NCBI RefSeq assembly: GCF_001632365.1
Contig: NW_024468562.1
Span: 208,132 to 272,131, forward strand
Direction of reading: 5' to 3'
From: Laetiporus sulphureus 93-53
Taxonomy: Eukaryota; Basidiomycota; Agaricomycetes; Polyporales; Laetiporaceae
DNA: 64,000 nucleotides
The position numbers were made by a program, and so were the translations under genes. Positions 42,501 through 57,500 of the stretch are shown piece after piece. A model generated the notes under the pieces. That model was given only the letters and a program-made list of their open reading frames with translations, was not told where the DNA came from and did not search any database. Numbering within the stretch: the stretch's first letter is position 1; each line of letters begins with the position of its first letter.

Positions 42501-45500
42501 GTGGTGAGCGTTATGCGATTTTATGCTTCGTAGTGTTCAGTTCCCACCTTGAAAGCCCTTCACCTTGAGCAGCTCCTAGATCATAAGCGGATGAACCATA
42601 TGAGGAACAGAACTTTTCATAAACAGCAGATGAAAAGCTTACCTTAATACGGTCAATGACGAAAAGCTCTCCGTTATCATCGAACATCACTTCATCGCCT
42701 GTGTACACCCATCCATCCACGAACGTTTCCTTGGTGCTATTCTCGACCGTTATGTGCGCTTCGTTCGGATTCGTCCGAAAATGGACCACTCACGCTTGTT
42801 CGTTGTTCGAATAGCACAGAGCCATGGCAGGGCCCGTCGCCACCAGCTGGCCCGGCTCGTTGCGCGATGCGAGGCTTCCGTCCGCTCGCAATATCCGTGC
42901 AGTCACGCCTGGTAACAGGACTCCTGAACTACCTGGCGTAGCGATTTTCATGTCAAGTCGAGGCATCGACAGGGTCACGGTGGTCTCCGTTAGGCCTGGC
43001 AGACCCCCCAAATGAGATAACAGCTCGGACGTGTCGATCATGATCACACACCATAACCCTGTGCGATAGACGCATCTGGGAAGATATGCATGAGCTGTTG
43101 GGTGACCTCCCTTGATACTGGTGCAGCGCTAGAGAGGATCACTCGAATCGAGCTGAGGTCGTGCTTGCTTACTTCAGGGTGCTGTGCTCAAAGTTGAGTG
43201 ATTGTGCTTCGGATGGGCTGCATGCTAACCTTGCAAAGGAGGACGACAATCGGTGGTACGATGCTATAGACGGGCATGAGCAGACTAGACGGAGGAAAGA
43301 CAAGAAGGCACGCACGGTAGGTAGTTGATTCGGTAACGCTCGATGCTCTTTAGCATGCTCACAAAGTCGAATTTTGGGACTACGACCAAGGTCATCTGGC
43401 GAGCCTTATCAGCACAGGCCGCCGGAAAAATCTCTAAATGAGAACGTACGCTATAGAAGAGCACAGAGTGCAAGATGAAAATCAAACCATAGCCGTCTGG
43501 CAGACGTCTCAGCATTCTATAGACGTTATGCGAGCGAGACGCTCACGGTAGAAGGGGAGAACTGCGGCGATTGTTAATCAACCTGGATATGAAGACTGTA
43601 TTTGCAACATACCGGCCAGTACGACGTCACCAGGACGATGCATCTTGCGCTCCCAGGGATTCGGATCCGCATTCGCGTACGTAGCGACTTGGATCACGTT
43701 GGCGATCACCGCGTAGTGCGGAATCGCGACTGCCTACGCAATCGTTCCCCCCGGAGTCTGAAGACTTCCACTGCAGGTGTGGCGATGTTTGCGCACCTTT
43801 GGAAGCCCAGTCGTTCCGCTCGAGAAACACAGCATCGCAATTCTCGTCTTGGCCTCTCCTGGCCGCAGACGGGGTTCTTTGTATCTCCTCGGCCCATGCC
43901 AGCCCACCTCGATAAGTGACTGGATGGTAGAATGCTCGCTGATCCCACGTGAGTCTACAAGGACGATGAAATCCGTCGGAATGCCGACTGCACGTGCCGC
44001 TGATAGTGCCACTGAGTATACGAATGAATGGACGAGGAGGTATTTGGCCTTGGTAGTCTTGAGCTGATGCATGAGTTCATCTGCGGTGTAGGCAGGGTTT
44101 GCAGTGCTATGGATCGCGAAGTTCAGCTCGATCACGAATCGTTGGGCCGCTACGAACGTTACAGTCGCGCCGATTCTCTGCAATGCCCTGGCGAAAAAAT
44201 CAATAAGCCTAGCGATTTCATTAAAATCAGTGCGACCCCCCGGATTTACCAGAAAACCACGGGGTAATCTATCACACGACGTAGCTCGATGAGTACCTTT
44301 ATAAATATAAAAGCATCTTTTTACGTACCTATGTGGTTTGGGCTGAATATGCACACTATAAGCAGTGTCAAGCGATGCTTCCTTAAGGATGGGAATCTCG
44401 CGCACCAACATCGTTTTCTTCTAAATACAGATCTCGCTGTCAGGCGCACGTTGCTGCGTAGCTGCACTCAGACTCGCCTATCGGCCACCTAGAGCTCAAC
44501 CCATTTGCCAAGGCGTCAGTACGAAAGCGAATCTGTGTAATCGTGTGGGTCGTTCGTCAGCGATACATTGAAATGTAATCAATGAGCGATGGAGAACGTC
44601 AGTCACCTCATCTTCACCAATTCGTCTCCCTGTCACATCATCGATAAACCAGGCGTTCCTTGCGGCAGGTCTGCTTGGATGGCGGTAATCTAGCATGAAC
44701 TGGACGATGGTCATATCATCAGGGATGGCCGGCAGAGGGCCACCAGAACCCTGTATCTCTGCCATATCCGACACGCAGTTGATTGGAGTTGGCAACGGGG
44801 AGACGTGAGACAGTCTCTTTACGGTACGCGGCTCAAGCACGAGAAGACGAAGCTTCATCGTCTGGAATTCTCCGTGATTGGATGCGAAGCAAATCCTGGG
44901 AACATTCTGAACGCCTAAGGTCATACGACCACATCTTACGAGCAGAATATGTTGAAGTAAGTCGGTGATTGGTCTATGGCCTCGCTGTCATTCAGCACCA
45001 CAGCTAACTCGGTGAGATACATATCGTGTCTGCCGTGACTGAAAGGCTGAAACGTTCACAATTTTTATGACACCAGTGACACTGCATGTACCTGTTGTAT
45101 CGAAGGCTGTTGAATCTACTTCAACTGAAACGGCAGAAATTAGGCTAGCTGAGACTCGCCAGAAAATGTGATGATTCAACAATATCAAAGTGGTATTAAG
45201 GCGATTGCAAAGTAGGAACGTCCGGAGTTCCGGCGCGGTAGCGAACGTTCGATGCATGATTTAATACTTACTAGCACCTTGCAGAATCATCCTTGGATTC
45301 AGAACCGTCCCCCGAAGTCGATCTATGCTCTTGCAATGGCGTTCGATTTGTTCACGACCAGTCAACATGATTGTCCGGTCGATATAGTTCCGTTCTGAGA
45401 CATGTCCATGAAGCTGTACATTCAGCTGAAGCCATCTCCTCTCATTGCGTTTCGGTGACCGATTGTGATCACGATAGCTTTCAACTGGCAGGGTAGATCT

Positions 45501-48500
45501 GCTAAGTTATGCTGTCGGTGTCCTAGCGCATTAGAGGAGCTGAAGCTGAATATTCCATTCGGAACGTCACGGCTGACGGCGGCCAGAACGTCCAGTACCC
45601 CGGAAACAGTCACGCCGCCCGTCTCCTTCTCACTGACATGGCCTTGCCACTCAGGCCCATTGGCTGCAAGCCATGCAAAATTCCCTGCATTCAAAGGTCG
45701 CGAAGGCCCAAATTGAAGCACGGCAGTCACGCGGATGGAGCACGCGCCGTTGTTAATCCGGTTGTGTCTCACTGACTCTTATTTACGATATGGAACAAGC
45801 TGTACAATCCGAATGCTGATATCTAGGTTCATCGTCTGTAAGTCAACAAAAACAGCGACGGAATTTGAGGTTCATTTGATTTTAAATCGATTGATGCCAG
45901 GTCTGGCTCAGTGTGTCCTCCACTAATGTCGTACCCTTCACACAATATATATCGCCACGTACCGCGATTTGCTGCTCGTAGCTGTGATGCACAGTGAAAA
46001 TTTGCATTACGAACCAGGACTGTGGGTGGGTGATAACATGCGTGGTGTAGGTCATGCTGTGCTGCCTGATCGCTGAATCGACGCCGATTGCACACTCTTT
46101 GAATATCTGCATCACGATCGTCAACAATCCTGTGTGTGGCAGGTCAGTACTCCACATCGCACGATCGGCGCGCACCGCAGCAGCTCAGTACGAATCGCAT
46201 CGCGTTCGCTCCAGTCCCACTCGATGGCCAACTCAGCGCATTCCCATCGCAAAGTCGAGATCATGACGGCCCCCGAACAAGATAAGCCAACCTCTCGAAG
46301 TGGGTAAGTGACCCATCGCAGTTTGAAACATGGGATAACGTCTCGCTCCACAATCCCCAACTGTCGATCCTCGGAGATGCTCGCGCTGCATCTCCTTCGC
46401 CGCCAGCGTCATGGCCGTTGAAGGATCGTGGCGTGCGATGAGCCCCTCCTTAAAGGTCGACGAATTAATTCCTTTTTTGACCGTCTCGAGTGGCGGAACT
46501 CAATCGAGCACACAGGCCGCCGTTGCGGCAGTGTACACGCCACCGTCAGCCGGGTCGCCTTCCAATTCTTGACGGTCCCACCGAATATCCAGATGTCAGA
46601 CTGTGGAATGAGAAGACAGGCCCTCGCACAACGTATGAACATAAGCCTTGCAATAATCATACTTATATTATGCACGCATAAATTGACAAGCTATGACAGA
46701 ACGAAGCAGCTTTGATCGCGAACGTCGGCTGCGAGATACTAGATGTACATCGATGATCCGAGCGACTATGAGGAAATCAATCGCACACGTTCCCCCCAAA
46801 CTGCTCAAAGATGATGACTATCAGCGAGCAGATGAAAGTGCGCTACGATCATACAGGTGCTTCTCAGGTTAACACATGATTAATGGATTAGATTTATATT
46901 GTGCGAAGGGTTCGCACAGTGACGGTACAGCCTGTCACTTGTGTCTGTACCGTACTGCACCTGCGCGTGTGCTCGATATTCTCCATCTCAGATCGTGGCG
47001 AGCCTTATAAGACATATCCGTACGTTTGGGATGGATTTATGAGGTGCCTGCACTTTTTCTCCTTGCAGAACCTAAGATGCCCATCCAAGCCAGGAAATCG
47101 GTTGCTCAGTGCAGAGCTATTAGGTTATGCATACGATCAGGCTCACCAAACAGCTTTCATAAATTCGACTATCGCGTGGAAGTCCTTGCGGGTAAGCCGC
47201 GGGTTTCAAGATGTCGACAGCAATGTGCGAAGCTATGGCGCTCGCTGAACGGAATACTACACCAATAAATAGCCTGAAGTCATTTTCTAAAGTGTTTCAC
47301 CGTATAATCACTAGCGCGACAGCAAAAAGGTAATTCTAAACCAACGTCAGGCTCCCTGAAAATGTTCTTGAGGCGTTTTAACACTGAACGAGTACGAGAA
47401 ATATAGGTAGACCGTAGGTAGCTGTGGTGGCCTCGATATTTATAAGTTTACTGCACAGAAAAGCCGGCATGCCGCACCTCGGCGTAGGATGACGACAGCG
47501 TCGAATGTTACGGTCGAATGTGTACACCCTCCTATTGAAGTTGTAATCAGTAAAGGATGTAGCTGAACTGTGAGGCAGGAAGAATCCTTACCTAGATCCA
47601 TTAATCTGGATCAAACGTGTAATGAGTTTTGCGGGAGGAAAGAAGCCTTTGCAACGATGCCTGCTGAGCATGGAACGTGGCATTTGGAGACGTTGGCGGT
47701 GGAGTCTCCAAACGTTTCCAACGAACGCACATAGTCGTTCCAGGCAGTATCCGAGATCAAGGGCGCTGAGACGTAAGACTCAACATCCATCTTCTCAAGG
47801 TACTCCTCCAGTCGTTGGTAGACAGCGTCGATTGCTGAACTTTCCATATCTTTCTGCGCTGTTCTGTTAATCCCGAGCTCTTCAAGGTACCATGCGGGGT
47901 CCAATTTAATGCAGGTGGCAACGTAGAGATCGACTAGACAAGCATCGACTCCCGCCGCGACAGCAGCGTCATATGCGATTCGATGACCAATAGCCTGGAC
48001 AAGAGGGACAGAATCAGGAAGAACCAGACGGTCGTAGGCAACGCTGCGATGATTTTTGATTTCATGCAAGTGTTCTCGGAGCTCTGCGAACATGCCGGCT
48101 TCATGCTTGTACAAGAGGCTGTTTTCGTCGGAAGTGTGGGGGATCTCGTAGCGCCCAAGCAGCAGTTCCGTCGCTAGACCTGAATTGTGACAGTCAGCCG
48201 TTTGACCAACGTTCCATCCATGTACAGTGACTATGCTCACGGACTGAGATACCCAAAAGGTCACCCTCAGCGATAGCTGTACCTCGCATGTCCGCCTGTA
48301 GTATTGCAAAGATCAGTGACTAATACAGTCGATGATGGAATACAAACCGTCACGTACGTGCATAGCATTCAGCTGATTCACCTCGAAAAGCCCTTGTGCA
48401 CCGCATCGCTCACTCAAAGTAAGATGAGCCTCCTGTGCGTGTTGAATCATGACGACCTTCAAGATCGATGCAATTGCGTGCCGAACACGATAATCTAATG

Positions 48501-51500
48501 ATGGATCGAGGAATAAGCTGACCGCCTTATCGTGCATTGCCTTCATGACAAATGCTCTAGCAACCGCAGTCACGATGGGGGCTTTTTGCGTCCAAAACTC
48601 GATGATTGGTTTGCGTTCTCCGGCACTGTTGACAATGGTACGCCGTTGGCTGTAACGAGCTGCGATAAACGATGACATCTGCAGGGCAGGGATGCCAAGT
48701 GAACCAATTGCAATTGTGCCGACCGCCACCCTGGATATGTTGTGGAAGAAGGCAGCCCGCGGATCTTCCGGTTTATCCAAGCTTCCGAGCAGTGCAGAAC
48801 GGGGAAGGCGGACATAGTGGAAGTACGTGAGGGAATGATTCACCGGACGTGACCCTCCACGCTGAGGAAGGAGCCTAAGCTTGATTAGTTGAGAGCATAG
48901 ATGCAGATTCGAAGAACGTACTTGCATACGACCCCAGGCGCCATGTTGAATCCGTCATGGAGGCGCATAAAAAATGCTTTGACTCCTCTATCTTCGTTAT
49001 GTACTAATACTCGAGCAAAGACGATAGCAACACAAGGTATGCCGGCAGGTGCAGTAGGCGGCATATACCTAGAAGCCATTCTGGTCATCCTTGTGAACTA
49101 GATATAATAAAACGTCTCCTACTTCGCTGCGCGTTCATATGGCGTATGCAACTCGAAGTCGCCGCTCTCTAATAACGTGGCTGTTGTCTCGAGGTGTATG
49201 ACATCCAAACCATGACCGACTTCTGTCAAGCAAAACTGACCACTGCATAGAGTGGTCAATTCCTTGATTTGGACTTGACACATATGATGAACGGACAGAA
49301 CTCACGAGACTTTGAAATCTAGCACTTCTTGTAGCACCTCACGTAGATCCGCTCTTTTGGCCGAAAACATTGCCAGCGTTCCAGCGCAGCAGTTGTATTG
49401 CAGGGTAAGGAGCGTTCCAGCAGCACCATCCATGCTCCAGATAGGATCCGTATGGAACTCCCAAAATTTAGGAGATAGTGTGAGCAGATCTTTTGCCGTA
49501 AAGTCTATGAAATCAGATTTAATCAATTCATCCGAATGAAATGTGTATTCGAGCACGAACTGTAGACTTCCGCAATGCGCTTCGCCCGCTCATAGGTGAC
49601 ATGTACGCGCTCTTCCATCGATAGACCCTCAGGGTGTAGCTGGAAGAGCGGACTACGAGCAAGGTCCCGAGTGACACGCATCTTGTCCTCGAATCAGTTG
49701 TCCTTGATAGCGACTTCGGGATGTGGTGGTGGCGCACAGCTCGGATTACAACACGTCTTTTATAACCCGGTAAATCAGCCAATGAGTTTGATAAATGCAC
49801 ATATCGTTTTCGAAACGGAGACTCAGTCAGCAATCCAGGCCCGGAAAATGCATTCAAGACCGCCACAACGCACACCTCTTGTCATGTATGCAACAGCGCC
49901 GACATGGAGCATCTTTCGCTTTCAGATGCAAGGACATCGCCTCGCATCATATCAAACATACTAGTCTCGGCGGCGGTGCTTCCATGCAAATGAGGAAAGG
50001 GGTGCAACCCGTAACACAGCTATTATGATGATCTCTTGAGAATTCTCACTGATGGTGCATACACGAAGATTGTTTATCAAGATCCCCTGGTGAAATCAGA
50101 TTGGGCTGCTCACCACGTTGATGACTGCTATGAGATGCGGATAACATATCGGAAACATGTGAACCGGTGATACCGATGCGTTGTAATATTGCCGCCTAGT
50201 CTCTGATACGTCAGGGCATGGGATCCATCCGCAAAAGTCATACCATTGCATGGGTTCGGGGTCCTCCTTTTGGCATTGTTCACGAACAGGGCTGCATTGT
50301 ACAATGTCAAAGGCACATCATAAGATATGAGGGAGAAGCTCCATACCCAGAGAAAAGGCAAAGCAAGGGGGACCTTGACCTGACGGCCGTTCGCGCACCG
50401 ATGTCAAATTTCCATCTGAAGGATCAGTTTTATCGCCTGTTGCGACTATTCTGAATAAGCGAGGCGCTGATCGGCTTCGCACCTCAGGAACGCCGGGATC
50501 ATGGGTTTCGATATTCCAAGCATAGAATGGTAAAGCTCACATACATGCGAGTCGGCGATGACTTTGCCGGGACACCTTCATATTGCTCCATCCAAGTTTC
50601 TGGGGTCATCCTGAGCACTGAACGAGGCGCAAACCAGTCGGCACCCGTTGATCCTTTCGATTCCGGGCCCTGCGATATGGGGCACATGAGGCACATCAGA
50701 TTTGTGCCAAAGTATCCCGAGAACTGAAAGTTGAGAAAATAGAGCTTACCCGACCTCGGTAATTGTACTGTTGAAGGCGCTAATCTGTCAGTCGTTGTTG
50801 ACCTATCTATCAGTTGGACGTAACCGAGACCGGAGCTGTGGCGGGGAGAATTCCTAGCCTCATTTGTACTCCTCGACCAAAAACGAGAAGGGTGCGCGTC
50901 TCGATTTCAGCTCGGCTCTTCCCGTAGCGCAGTGCATCTCACGAGACCGATTTATTGCTTCCGATTGTTCGGATTGTTAAGCGCTAGCGCCGTCGGCGCT
51001 CAAGTGAGCACGGACTCTCGTCGTTCTCGGCTCATGCTGCTTGTCGTGGAGTCGGCGTAGTACAGGCCAGATGATGGACTCCATATCTCCGCCGCTCTCC
51101 ACAATAAGGTTTGCTCCACTCACATCACCAATTGCCTTCTCGAAGAAGATTTCGTGACCGAGACACTGCGCATATTTAAGTTCATTCAGATCGATATTTG
51201 CATGTTCAGATGGACAGTGATTGTGTCTCAGTTTTATCAATATATTGAAAATGTAAGTGCGCTCATCGAGCAGTCAAAACGGCTTTGTCTCGGGAATAGA
51301 TACCGCAGGCGATGGTAACGAAAGCAATTCGAAAGCAGCGCTGTCTAAGGAGCCTTTGCCCGGCCACTCTTGACCATCGCAGCAAAGTCGGCTAACCCAA
51401 ACATCCTCGTGAAGATGAAATCCTGATACAACCGCGTGTCGTCAATCGCCAAGTGTGAAACACAATGATTTCACGTACGAAGCCTCGTTGGCCCAGGAAC

Positions 51501-54500
51501 TTGTCGACAATCCAACAGAACCACGTATGAGTGCCTGCCCACACAATCTTGGGAGGGTTTGATTTGAGGGTCTCGGATACCACTGTACGCGCATACTGGT
51601 CTGCGGGCATGGCGCCCTCTACAATGAGGAGACATTGGCTCTTTGAACGATTCTCCATGATAAGTGAGCGATACACACCCATAATAGGCTTCACGCGTCT
51701 TTGCTGGTAGATATTTTCCATAGATTGGTATATAGAATGCTCCGGAAGCGTATGAGGCTTTACAATGTTCGTCTTCACGCTTCCTGATAAAACCTGTACA
51801 CATGACCACCGCAGATTAGCAGGTAGCCTCCTGAGCTGCAAAGGAGTCGTACGGTGACAACCTTGACACTGAAGAACGATTAAGCTCGAACATCTGGTGC
51901 GATGCGACTCAAATGGAATGTCCAATGAATGACTCACTTGAATGGTGCCAGTTCAAGACGGAGCGAATTGCTGAATTGGGTCAACGCAGCTTTGCTCGCG
52001 TTATACACGGAGCAAAAGGGTAAAGGCATCACGCTGCCCACACTGCTTATCATGAGGATGCGTCCGTCACCTGATCCGATGAGCATCTGCACAAACTCCT
52101 GCACCATGGACATCGGCGCAAAGAAATTCACTTCGAACAGTGCGCGGGCATCTGCCATCGGCATGTCAATTGCAGGAACAAGAGGGCCTGCGTAGAAGTA
52201 AGCTCCATCGTCAGACTGTGATATTACAGACGGAATGCATAAAGTGAGACGACGCGCCTTGCCCACTGAGATGCGGAATCGGAAGGGCAATGTCAAATGT
52301 AAAACAGTCGAGGCTGATAGAGCAGCAGTGCGCACGCATTATTGACCAAGACTTCGAGCTTGCCGCCGGTAATGCTCGCGACTTCGTCCCTCAACTTGCA
52401 AACTGCCTGGTGATCTGTCACATCCAGCCGTCGTGTGATAGCTCCAAGCTCCCCGAGGTCATCAATGGATTCCAGCTGGCGTGCTGTCGCAAATACTGTG
52501 TATCCTAAAGGGTGTGAATAAGCTGGCGTTGAAGAATATGGGCGCGTTGCGCACCTCTGGACAGAAATTCTCGTGCCAATGCATGCCCGATACCACCTTT
52601 GCTGCATCCGGTTATCAACACATACTTGGTCGCTGTGGACATATGAATATGTGAGTGCTCAATTCCAACCACAGTACTTGAATGGGTGAGGACAGCAGGG
52701 CCCCTTGTGAGTTGCCGGCACAGGAGGTGCGCTGCACGCAACCACGGTGTTGGTAGTGTTCTTTCCAAGCGCCTCAGTGCATGCACTCCCGTGGGAACTT
52801 GAATCCCATCGACAGACGCCACGAAGGCGCATTCGGTTCATCGACATGGACCCCTGTCAGCCCATCTGCTGATGCTTTAGCTCCATTCCATGATACGCCT
52901 TGATTACCGAATCATTCGATCCAGCAGCTGCCCGCATACGCGAATGAGGAGACTCCGTAGCAGAGCTCTGTTTGGCGTGGTACCAACTCCGCACTGACAG
53001 ATCAGAACAGAAACTATTACTGGAAGATCGCAGCTTGCGCAAGGCATGCTGTACCGGCGTCCGTCAATAATCAGAATGATACGGGGCACGTTTCATTTGA
53101 GCTTCTGAGCATTCTGATTCTCAATCTCGAAGTTCGATTACGCCCGGAAGTTTGAATCCGTGCTCTCGCCCGTCGTTCAGGGTGATATCGCTCAGTCCAG
53201 AGCCTAACATTTTCATTTCAGGTTCTCTTAGTCGTCTCCGTTGCAAGCGCGTGCGACGTAAGTATATACGGTGCTGTCAGAATCTGCTCTGAGCATTGCA
53301 AGTAGAAATGGAAGCGGACTCGGTCACTCCACTCCTGCTCCTTCTACCGTTGTGTGCAATTGCATGGTTATGTCTAAGCAAAAGGCGCCTAACAGTTCCT
53401 CCAGGTTCGTTTGCACATTGTGGCATGTCCAGAACTTACATTCTGACGTGAGGATAGGACCCACACCGCTTCCCATCATCGGCAACACATTCCATATGCC
53501 ACGCAAGAACATTGCGGAGTCCCTAGCACTGCTCTCCAAAACATACAGTTCGGCATGTTTCTGGGAGGTCTGGTACGTGCTAACATCCCGGTTTTCAGGT
53601 GATATCATATACATGAACGTACTTGGACGGGAGCTGGTGATCTTGAACTCAGCCGAGGCCGTGTTGGAGCTGTTCGACCAGCGGGGTGCCATCTACAGTG
53701 ACAGACCACGCACGATCATGGCAGGGGAACTTGTCGGCAAGAAGCACGCTGTACTGTTCCACGTCTACGATGAGGAACTCAAGAAGCACAGACGCTTGCT
53801 ACGGAATGCTCTGGACTCCAGAGGCTCTCGCAAATATTGGCAAACGCATTATACGGAATCGTTCAAATTGCTCAATGCATTGCTACTCGCTCCGGAGCAG
53901 TTCGCTGCTCACTTTAGGAGGTATAGTGCTGTCCTCTACCCCGTGAACATAACTGCTTACACATGTCGCTCAGATCTGCAGGATCATTCACATTGAAGGT
54001 GGCTTATGGCTACGAAGTAAAAGCGGAATCAGGCGAAGATCGTTTCGTCACCCTTGCTGAGGAGTTGGCATTCGTTACAGCCAAAGCATCGAGGCCCGGG
54101 AGTTGGCTAGTGGACTCAATCCCTGTATGTGCGTATCCTGCACTTCCGGTTGGCTTACTATTGGCGTTTCGACTCACCACGTCACTAGTGCGCTATATTC
54201 CTACCTGGTTCCCTGGTAGTGGCTTCAAGCGGTGGGCACAAAAGGCGCGAAAGATAACCGACGAGTTTGCTGCTGCTCCTTACATGTATGCGAAGTCCGC
54301 AGCGGTAAGTCTTCATGCTGCATACTTGGTATGATTGAGATATTGATGCTCTGATAGAACAACGGTAACGGGACTCGCTCATTTGTCACGGATACCACCG
54401 AACTGCTAGAATCGGAACTCGGTAGATCGCTGAACACAGACGAAGACAATTTCTTGAAGTGGACCTCTGCCAGCATATACTCAGGTAAGTAAACACCGAC

Positions 54501-57500
54501 TACCCTTGTACGACTCATCTCACTGCGTGAACGTTTCAGGTGGTACTGATACGGTGAGAAGCGCCCGCACACTCAACATCTGATGCAGCGAACTGAAGGC
54601 TTCATGCTTCCAGGCAGTTGCAGCCAACTTATCGTTCGTGCTGTTCATGGCATTGTATCCTCATGTGCAACGCCGGGCACAGACCGAACTAGATGAGATT
54701 ATAGGAGCTGAACGTCTCGCACAGATGGAAGATCGGGAGCGACTTCCGTATATTGACGCCTTGATCAAGGAGGTTCATAGATTCGGGACCGTCACTCCTC
54801 TTGTTCCTCACACCACCCTTGTCGACGATGAATATCATGGCTATCGCATTCCTAAGGGCAGCTGGATAATGGCAAACACCTGGTCCGTCGTGGTATACAT
54901 CACAGTGTTCGTTATTTTCACGTAATGCATATGCGTAGGGCTATCATGCGTGATCACAAGCTGTTTCCTCAGCCTGACAGGTTCTGGCCCGAACGGTTTC
55001 TGCCGGAGGGCGGGGGTTGCACAGTGGACCCAAGAGATTACGCCTTCGGATACGGACGCAGGTGAGCAATTCATATGCAGACTGTGACTGCAGACATCTG
55101 AAGTGCATACTTTGTAGGAGATGCCCGGGTTTGGTGGTTGCTGAATCGTCTCTTTTCATCGCTGTAACACATATTCTGGCTGTGTTCACAATATCTGACC
55201 CGGTCAATGAGTTTGGTGAGAAGATCACAGAACCGGTGCCCTACACTGATGCGCATATCTCGTGAGTGATATCTGAGCACATACTCTGGACTATGGCTGA
55301 AGACGAATGAGTGATTAGGCACCCTACTCATTTCAGCTGCAGTATCAAGCCGCGTTCCCAAAGTGCCTCCGAGTTAATCACTAACATTTCTTTGTGACAC
55401 CCATTGTGCTTGCTTAATAACTATGTGTATTTCTATTGGTATATCCCTTCGCCACCTGCGTCTTACAAGAAGTCTCCGTTTCCTATGACATCCTCTCCTA
55501 GCCCGCGTCCAAGTGGGCGTACGATACGATCGCGCCTTCTCCGCGTCCTATAACTGTTCGCCCTGCGCCCGCACCCGCCCCTTGCGGATACCTTTCTCGG
55601 CGTCGTCATCGGCGTCTTCAACAAGCTTCTCGACGGCGACCTCAACGCCGTACGCGCATTGATTATTAAACTGCTCCATCGTGGCGGTATGAGTCGGAGT
55701 GTGGGCATTGATAACGCGTGTATGCGTGCAGGCGCGGTGATGACATGACACATCCTTGCACGTTGGCGAAGACGGCATCAACTCCGTCCTCCTTACCATT
55801 CAATACATCCGCGAATGCGCATTTAGTAAGCTCACTCGGCATATAAATCATCTAGTATGATCGTAGCCGAGAACGAGCCATACAATATGCGGCTGCACGT
55901 TCTTGAAGCAAGCATTGCGAGACCTCGTTACGACCACTCTTAGGCAGGGAGACAGTGAACCCAAATATCACCCATGAATCAATTGTATTCCAACTTGGCG
56001 TCAGAGAAATGCCACGAAGAGCCTGTTCTTGGTGAAACTAGCGTGAACACAAAATGTATTCGCTCTTGAATGCTGATCTGCATTGTATTGCCGCGTCTCG
56101 TCGCACCTAACATCTCGGTAGAAGAAAGATGTAGGCGAAGAGAATATTTTCAACCAGTCGTCCAATACATTGGATCATGGCCGCATCGGTGACATTAGAA
56201 TGGTTGAGGAGATGTCTCAGCCTCCGCTGTGAGGTCGCAACTGTTGTTATTTGGCTAAGTGAGCTCATACATAGAAACAGTAATGCTACTGTCAACGTAT
56301 GGTATACGGGTGCATATTACGCATCTAAATGAGATGTAATACATTCGATTTGGTCAAAGTGATGGTCGCATCGATGAGCCTGCGGCTGCAGCAACCGCCT
56401 TGGCCCAAAGTCTCTGAACTGATCCCCAATATCTCTTCGGATCCCTGCGTGCGTGCGAAATATGTTGTGTGTCCAAGAACTTCTCAACATCGACGTCGAA
56501 TCCTTTGAGCACAGACTCTTGAATATGCGCTGCCACCTTGGGAGCGGCCGTGATCGAATCGCGTTCAGAATAGACATAGAGACGAGGCGTCTCTTTGGGA
56601 TTGAGAGGGGAGGTGATGGAAGGTAGAAGATCAGGCGAGTTCAGCGTGGTTCGAAGTTCTTGGAAAATTGGTGAGTTGCCACGAAGGCTGTTCATCATAT
56701 AAAAGATGGAATAGAGCGCGGCAATGGGTGGTACTGCAAGAAGGTGCAGGATAGGGTTCGACGGGGCCATGGAGGTGATGGAGGATTCCAAACCATTGTC
56801 ACCTGGTGTCGAATCAAGCACAAGCGCGGTTGGGGTTTCGCTGCAATGCACGGTTGGATCCTGGCTGACAGGCATCTTGCGCAGGACCTTCCTGAGTGTC
56901 ATGAATTGAAAGCCACCGCCTGTTCATCGCATACAATTAGCCATAATAAGACACGTTAAATACGGCATACATACCATTGGAAAGAACATGAACCAGAATA
57001 CCTCTGAAAATCGCCCCATTTTTGGCCTCTGTCTGAATTATATCGACTACAGGGATCAGGAGTCTCTCCTGAAGAGAACAGTAATTTCTTAGTTACTTCA
57101 TCCTAGTGACGAGAGTCCACTGACCAGCTGCTTCTGTGAAGTGAAGTAGAACCCGCTTGTAGATCTTATGAGGATTACATGGGAGGTAGGGAACGTAGAC
57201 TGCAGTCCTTCGACATATTTTATGAGATGCGCCGGATGAGCATCCACTATGAGAAGTAAGTGTAATGAGGACGTCTATCATGAAACTCTTGCACGTTCAT
57301 TCAAATACATACTCCATCCAAAAAGCAATACAATCCTGCGAGTGTACTAAGATCGATGGAAGACATTCTCCACTCAAAGAAAAGCTCACGAAGGATGCAT
57401 CGATATCACGTTGCGACCTTCTGTCAAGTTTGGCGGGTACAACCGTACGACGGAGTTGAGATCAAGATAGTCAGATCCATTGAGCTTTCCACTCATCGTA